Positions 60,600-64,000 of a stretch of 64,000 nucleotides of DNA are shown here, in pieces; within the stretch, counting starts at the first letter, position 1; every line of letters starts with the position of its first letter. The notes beneath the pieces are model-generated. The model ran no database searches. It was not told the origin of the DNA and worked only from the letters and a program-made list of their open reading frames with translations. Both the position numbers and the translations under genes were made by a program. Origin of the DNA: Thalassobius sp965218685 (GTDB taxonomy: Bacteria > Pseudomonadota > Alphaproteobacteria > Rhodobacterales > Rhodobacteraceae); contig NZ_OZ244657.1 in the NCBI RefSeq assembly GCF_965218685.1, positions 2,046,001 to 2,110,000 on the forward strand. The letters are read 5' to 3'.

Positions 60600-60974
60600 A
60601 TGACCTTGGCCGTATCAAAGCTGCGCGTAGACAAATGGTTGTGGTTCGCGCGTTTTTATAAAACGCGCGGGCTGGCCAGTTCACAGGTGACAGGCGGGCA
60701 CATCCGCGTGAACGGCTCTAAGATCGCCAAAGCCTCGTTCGGGGTGACGGCGGGCGACGTGCTGACCTTGCCGCAAGGCAATCAGATTCGCGTGGTCAAG
60801 GTTTTGCAGCTTGGAACACGGCGCGGCCCTGCGCCCGAGGCCCAAACACTGTACGAAGATTTGACCGAACCCAAGGAAGACATCCCAAAGTCGCCCAAAT
60901 TTGAAGGCAAAGGACGCCCAACCAAGCGGGACAGGCGAATGATCGACCTTGGTCGCGCTGGGGAACTTGAATGA
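60600..60974 (+). CDS. S4-domain RNA-binding protein (Hsp15-like)
   Basis: A 124-residue cytosolic protein. The S4 domain covers about 7-65 (LRVDKWLWFARFYKTRGLAS, VTGGHIRVNGSKIAKASFGV). This is the Hsp15 pattern; E. coli Hsp15 helps recycle free 50S subunits carrying nascent chains. The tail KRDRRMIDLGR is basic. It starts ten bases after the helicase stop and is probably co-transcribed, suggesting an RNA or ribosome quality-control pair. fdxA follows in 49 bases. Confidence 0.88.
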   Translation: MTLAVSKLRVDKWLWFARFYKTRGLASSQVTGGHIRVNGSKIAKASFGVTAGDVLTLPQGNQIRVVKVLQLGTRRGPAPEAQTLYEDLTEPKEDIPKSPKFEGKGRPTKRDRRMIDLGRAGELE

Positions 60975-61023
60975 TCAAGGCCATTGTTCTAGCTAGGGCC
61001 AGACAAAATGATGGAAGAGAATT

Positions 61024-61362
61024 ATGACTTACGTCGTCATCGATAACTGCATCGCTTGCAAATATACGGACTGCGTCGAAGTGTGCCCGGTGGATTGTTT
61101 TTACGAAGGTGAAAACATGCTGGTGATCCATCCCGATGAGTGTATCGACTGCGGCGTGTGCGAGCCCGAATGCCCTGCCGATGCCATCCGTCCGGACACT
61201 GAACCGGATATGGAAAAATGGGTCGAATTTAACCGCAAATACTCGGAAGCCTGGCCGGTCATCGTGTCCAAGAAGGACCCCATGCCGGGCTATGAAGAGA
61301 AAGACGGCGAAACCGACAAGGTGACCAAGTATTTCTCGGAAGCGCCGGGCGAAGGCGGCTAA
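61024..61362 (+). CDS. fdxA: 7Fe ferredoxin FdxA
   Basis: A 112-residue electron carrier. Cysteines are arranged as CIACKYTDCVEVCPVDC and then CIDCGVCEPECP, giving one 3Fe-4S and one 4Fe-4S cluster. The end (KWVEFNRKYSEAWPVIVSKKDPMPG) is conserved in FdxA of this group. It is soluble and cytosolic and probably serves several oxidoreductases. A strong terminator lies 54 bases after the stop. Confidence 0.94.
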   Translation: MTYVVIDNCIACKYTDCVEVCPVDCFYEGENMLVIHPDECIDCGVCEPECPADAIRPDTEPDMEKWVEFNRKYSEAWPVIVSKKDPMPGYEEKDGETDKVTKYFSEAPGEGG

Positions 61363-61415
61363 GGCCGATTCGCCATTTGGTTCCACTGCGGGGCCTTTGA
61401 CTGTTGAATATGATC

Positions 61416-61441
61416 AAAAGCCCTTATTCCTAAGGGCTTTT
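61416..61441 (+). terminator. Terminator after fdxA
   Basis: AAAAGCCCTTA pairs with TAAGGGCTTTT around loop TTCC and continues into a T-run. It separates fdxA from carD. The remaining ~200 bases before carD have a GAGGC/GCCTC leader hairpin near 61572 but no clear promoter box. Confidence 0.9.
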
Positions 61442-61640
61442 CTGCAATGCAGCCCCGGTGTTTCAGTAGGGCGCATTTTGTGGTATCATGAACGTTATAT
61501 GACGAAGATCACTTGATATCTGGCCTTCGCGCTGCTGCCCATTGGGGGCTTTGCGAAATCAAACAAACTGACGAGGCGACGTATTGCCTCGCCGGTTCTT
61601 TTGTCGCCTGAAGAAAGTGATCCTTGCAAGGAAGGATTGC

Positions 61641-62150
61641 ATGAGCAAAGCGAAGAAATCGGCATTCAGCCCGAACGAGTACGTAGTCTATCCGGCCCAC
61701 GGTGTTGGTCAGATCGTGTCCATCGAAGAGCAAGAGATCGCCGGCATCCAGTTGGAGCTGTTCGTGATCTCGTTCGAAAAGGACAAGATGACCCTGCGTG
61801 TCCCCACCAACAAGGCGCTTGAAATTGGCATGCGTTCGCTGTCCTCGCCTGACGTGGTCAGCCAGGCCATGAAAACGCTGAAAGGCAAGGCCAAGGTCAA
61901 ACGCGCGATGTGGTCGCGCCGCGCGCAGGAATATGAACAGAAGATCAACTCGGGTGATCTGATAGCGATTGCCGAGGTCGTGCGCGACCTGCACCGCACT
62001 GACGATCAGCGCGAGCAGAGCTATTCGGAGCGTCAACTGTACGAGGCCGCCCTGGAGCGTCTGACCCGTGAAGTGGCTGCGGTTTCGGGCGCAGACGAGG
62101 GTGATGCTGCCAAGCAGGTTGATGAGGTTCTGATGGGCCGCGCAGCCTGA
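61641..62150 (+). CDS. CarD-family transcriptional regulator
   Basis: A 169-residue RNA polymerase-binding protein. Its N-terminal RID/Tudor-like domain (FSPNEYVVYPAHGVGQIVSI, LFVISFEKDKMTLRVP) contacts the beta subunit; the helical C-terminal part (RAMWSRRAQEYEQKINSG, YEAALERLTREVAAV) contacts DNA near the -10 element. CarD proteins stabilise the open complex and are global in alphaproteobacteria. AAGGAAGG precedes the ATG. A strong terminator follows. Confidence 0.93.
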   Translation: MSKAKKSAFSPNEYVVYPAHGVGQIVSIEEQEIAGIQLELFVISFEKDKMTLRVPTNKALEIGMRSLSSPDVVSQAMKTLKGKAKVKRAMWSRRAQEYEQKINSGDLIAIAEVVRDLHRTDDQREQSYSERQLYEAALERLTREVAAVSGADEGDAAKQVDEVLMGRAA

Positions 62151-62175
62151 GTTAGCGCGACAAACGAATGACGGA

Positions 62176-62200
62176 AATGGCGCCTTCGGGCGCCATTTTT
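62176..62200 (+). terminator. Terminator after carD
   Basis: AATGGCGCC pairs perfectly with GGCGCCATT around TTCG and is followed by T. A UUCG-like tetraloop makes it very stable. It begins 26 bases after the carD stop. Confidence 0.93.
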
Positions 62201-62271
62201 CTTGCGCAACTGTCAGCAGACGCAGCAGCGCCGCGGTGGCAGAGTTCTGAATTTTCAGGAAGATTTCGAAT

Positions 62272-62346
62272 TGGAGCGGGCGAGGCGATTCGAACGCCCG
62301 ACCCTAACCTTGGCAAGGTTATGCTCTACCCCTGAGCTACGCCCGC
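62272..62346 (-). tRNA. tRNA-Gly (GCC), copy 2
   Basis: Complete cloverleaf with encoded CCA. Acceptor GCGGGCG/CGCCCGC and anticodon stem ACCTT/AAGGT enclose GCC, and the T-loop is TTCGAAT. It is identical over 75 bases to the copy at 62522-62596, transcribed in the same direction and downstream of it. Confidence 0.95.
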
Positions 62347-62471
62347 ACCATTTCGTGAGGCGGTTAATAAGAAAATGGGGCGGGTCCCGCAAGGGAAAAC
62401 GACACGAAATCCTGAAAAAATTGTGGATATTTTTCGGGGGGATAGACGGCGATTTTCGGGCATTTAAAACG

Positions 62472-62498
62472 AAAAAACGCGGCCGAGGCCGCGTTTTT
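62472..62498. terminator. Bidirectional terminator between the two tRNA-Gly genes
   Basis: AACGCGGCC pairs with GGCCGCGTT around GA, with A-run and T-run flanks, so it can work in both directions. It would end the upstream tRNA-Gly (62522-62596) transcript before the second copy. Confidence 0.85.
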
Positions 62499-62521
62499 CG
62501 TGTTCCCTGTGAAGGGAAGTT

Positions 62522-62596
62522 TGGAGCGGGCGAGGCGATTCGAACGCCCGACCCTAACCTTGGCAAGGTTATGCTCTACCCCTGAGCTACGCCCGC
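62522..62596 (-). tRNA. tRNA-Gly (GCC), copy 1
   Basis: Same sequence, structure and GCC anticodon as the copy at 62272-62346, with CCA encoded. Flanking bases differ between copies, so only the gene itself is duplicated. It lies 107 bases beyond the pyc terminator. Confidence 0.95.
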
Positions 62597-62703
62597 TTCC
62601 TTGGGTGAGGCGTGAAATATTCCGTATCGCCGGGGGGTTCAAGAAGAAAATCACGGTTTAATGAAAAAATATCGAGGCCCATGGGCAGGGGGCTGCGGCC
62701 ATG

Positions 62704-62733
62704 AAAAAAGGCGCGCCGGTTGGGCGCGCCTTT
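62704..62733 (-). terminator. Terminator after pyc
   Basis: GGCGCGCC repeats as a perfect palindromic pair around a five-base loop, and on the minus strand is followed by six T. It begins 28 bases past the pyc stop. Confidence 0.92.
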
Positions 62734-62760
62734 GCGTTGTTTGTCGGGCTTGCGGCCAGA

Positions 62761-64000
62761 TTACTCCAGCTCGATCAGCAGGTCCTTGGCGTCGATCTGA
62801 GCGCCGGGGCTGACGTGCAGCGCCTTGATGGTGCCAGCGCGTTCTGCGTGAATGCCGGTCTCCATCTTCATGGCTTCGATGGTCAGAAGCAGATCGCCCT
62901 CGGTGACTTGCTGGCCGACCGAAACCCCAACCGAGGCCACAACGCCGGGCATGGGCGCGCCGATGTGGTTCTCATTGCCGACCTCGGCTTTGGGCCGCGC
63001 GGCGGTCGAGGACTTGATCAGACGGTTCGGCACGCGGATCACACGCGGTTGACCGTTGAGCTCAAAGAACACTTTAACCTCGCCGTTTTCATCGGTTTCG
63101 CCGATGGCTTGCAGACGAATCTCCAGTGTTTTGCCCGGGTCGATCTCAGCCGAGATTTCCTCGCGCGGCTCCATCCCGTAGAAGAACGTTTTGGTCGGCA
63201 GGGTGCGCACGGGACCGTATTGGCGATGACGACCCATGTAGTCCAGGAAGACCTTGGGATACATGAGGTACCCGTTCAGGTCCTCGTCATCGATCTCCAT
63301 TCCCTCCAGCTCGGCGCTTACCTTGGCACGCTCTGCCTCGAGATCCACGGGGGGCAGGTGCTTGCCGGGGCGCTCGGTGTTGGGGGCTTCGTCCTTCAAC
63401 ACCTTTTTCAAGATGGTGTCGGGGAACCCACCCGGAGGCTGGCCCAGGTTGCCGCGCATCATGTCGACGACGCTGTCAGGGAAGGCCACTTCCTTGTCAG
63501 GGTTTTCCACGTCATCGCGGGTCAGGTTCTGGCTGACCATCATCAGCGCCATGTCGCCAACCACCTTGGAGGACGGCGTCACCTTGACGATATCGCCGAA
63601 CATCTTGTTGACCTCGGCATAGGTGTGGGCGACCTCGTGCCAGCGATCCTCAAGCCCCAAAGAGCGTGCCTGCGCCTTGAGGTTGGTGAACTGGCCACCG
63701 GGCATCTCGTGCAGGTATACCTCAGAGGCGGGGGCAGCCAGGCCACTTTCGAACGCGACGTATTGCGCGCGCACCTGTTCCCAATAGTCGCTGATCTGGC
63801 GCACCTTGCCGATGTCCAGACCAGTGTCGCGATCGGTGTGGGCCAGCGCTTCGACGATCGAGCCCAGACAGGCCTGCGAGGTCCCGCCACTGAACGCATC
63901 CATCGCCGCGTCCGCCGCATCCACGCCCGCATCGGCCGCGGCCAGAATGGTGGCGCCAGCGATGCCGCTGGTGTCGTGGGTGTGGAAATGCACGGGGATG
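62761..64000 (-). CDS. pyc: Pyruvate carboxylase, C-terminal part (runs off the window)
   Basis: About 412 codons of the 3' end are visible; the 5' part lies beyond base 64000. It starts in IPVHFHTHDTSGIAGAT, the end of the carboxyltransferase barrel with its metal-binding HTHD. DAAMDAFSGGTSQACLGSIV follows, then the conserved PYC linker domain and a C-terminal biotinyl domain with EAMKMETGI (biotin on the Lys). It converts pyruvate to oxaloacetate. A strong terminator follows. Confidence 0.95.
   Translation of the reverse strand, partial: IPVHFHTHDTSGIAGATILAAADAGVDAADAAMDAFSGGTSQACLGSIVEALAHTDRDTGLDIGKVRQISDYWEQVRAQYVAFESGLAAPASEVYLHEMPGGQFTNLKAQARSLGLEDRWHEVAHTYAEVNKMFGDIVKVTPSSKVVGDMALMMVSQNLTRDDVENPDKEVAFPDSVVDMMRGNLGQPPGGFPDTILKKVLKDEAPNTERPGKHLPPVDLEAERAKVSAELEGMEIDDEDLNGYLMYPKVFLDYMGRHRQYGPVRTLPTKTFFYGMEPREEISAEIDPGKTLEIRLQAIGETDENGEVKVFFELNGQPRVIRVPNRLIKSSTAARPKAEVGNENHIGAPMPGVVASVGVSVGQQVTEGDLLLTIEAMKMETGIHAERAGTIKALHVSPGAQIDAKDLLIELE

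Noticed and set aside
62272..62596. CRISPR-like or insertion-linked direct repeat.
   Set aside because: The repeated unit is exactly a complete tRNA-Gly gene; only two copies exist and no spacer pattern is present.

Overview
The window is high-GC chromosomal DNA from an alphaproteobacterium, most likely a member of the Roseobacter group (Rhodobacterales). The gene set points there: an MmcB-type nuclease-fold gene, DUF938 and DUF1489 genes, a class II (B12) ribonucleotide reductase, hisS-hisZ-hisG, a RibB with a degenerate second domain, CarD, and a tRNA-His with A73 and no G-1. The genus cannot be fixed from the sequence. I see no insertion sequence, prophage, CRISPR array or rRNA operon.

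Layout. (1) 1-9.0 kb is an unusual signalling block. A tight minus-strand set (SLOG-like protein with four TM helices; double-H-box/REC/DUF4062-like protein; single REC; pentapeptide-repeat ion channel) faces a 1336-residue PAS/GAF hybrid histidine kinase. (2) 9.1-10.8 kb encodes a ferritin-like/CDGSH iron-sulfur fusion. (3) 11.0-12.1 kb holds an AhpD-like protein and a DUF938 methyltransferase. (4) 12.2-21.5 kb is a minus-strand purine operon: xanthine dehydrogenase xdhA-xdhB-xdhC followed by a BMP-type nucleoside ABC importer. (5) 21.7-30.6 kb is housekeeping: a DUF6544-like protein, dnaE, a GNAT, slyX, hisS-hisZ-hisG and DUF1489. (6) 30.6-37.7 kb has nrdJ behind two NrdR-like boxes, a Tat-exported metallo-beta-lactamase-fold hydrolase, a NYN/LOTUS protein, then ribB-ribH-nusB and a small membrane protein. 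(7) 37.7-42.7 kb has a probable structured RNA, mmcB, tRNA-His, rluD, rpoH and small membrane or envelope genes. (8) 42.8-53.0 kb is an inducible catabolic unit. A XylR/DmpR-like regulator lacking the GAFTGA loop is divergent from an aromatic aldehyde dehydrogenase, a benzyl-alcohol-type dehydrogenase, a complete Liv-type ABC importer and an alpha/beta hydrolase. (9) 53.1-62.2 kb holds pepF, an FAH-family gene, a lysophospholipase-like gene, an SCP2 protein, a TPR protein, a SUV3-like helicase, an Hsp15-like S4 protein, fdxA and carD. (10) 62.2-64.0 kb has two identical tRNA-Gly genes and the 3' part of pyruvate carboxylase, which runs off the window.

The strongest candidates for something undescribed are the 1-9 kb phosphorelay/SLOG/channel block, the GAFTGA-less regulator with its paired palindromic sites, and the structured intergenic RNA near 37.75-37.94 kb. 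All functions are read from motifs and gene order; no database search was possible.
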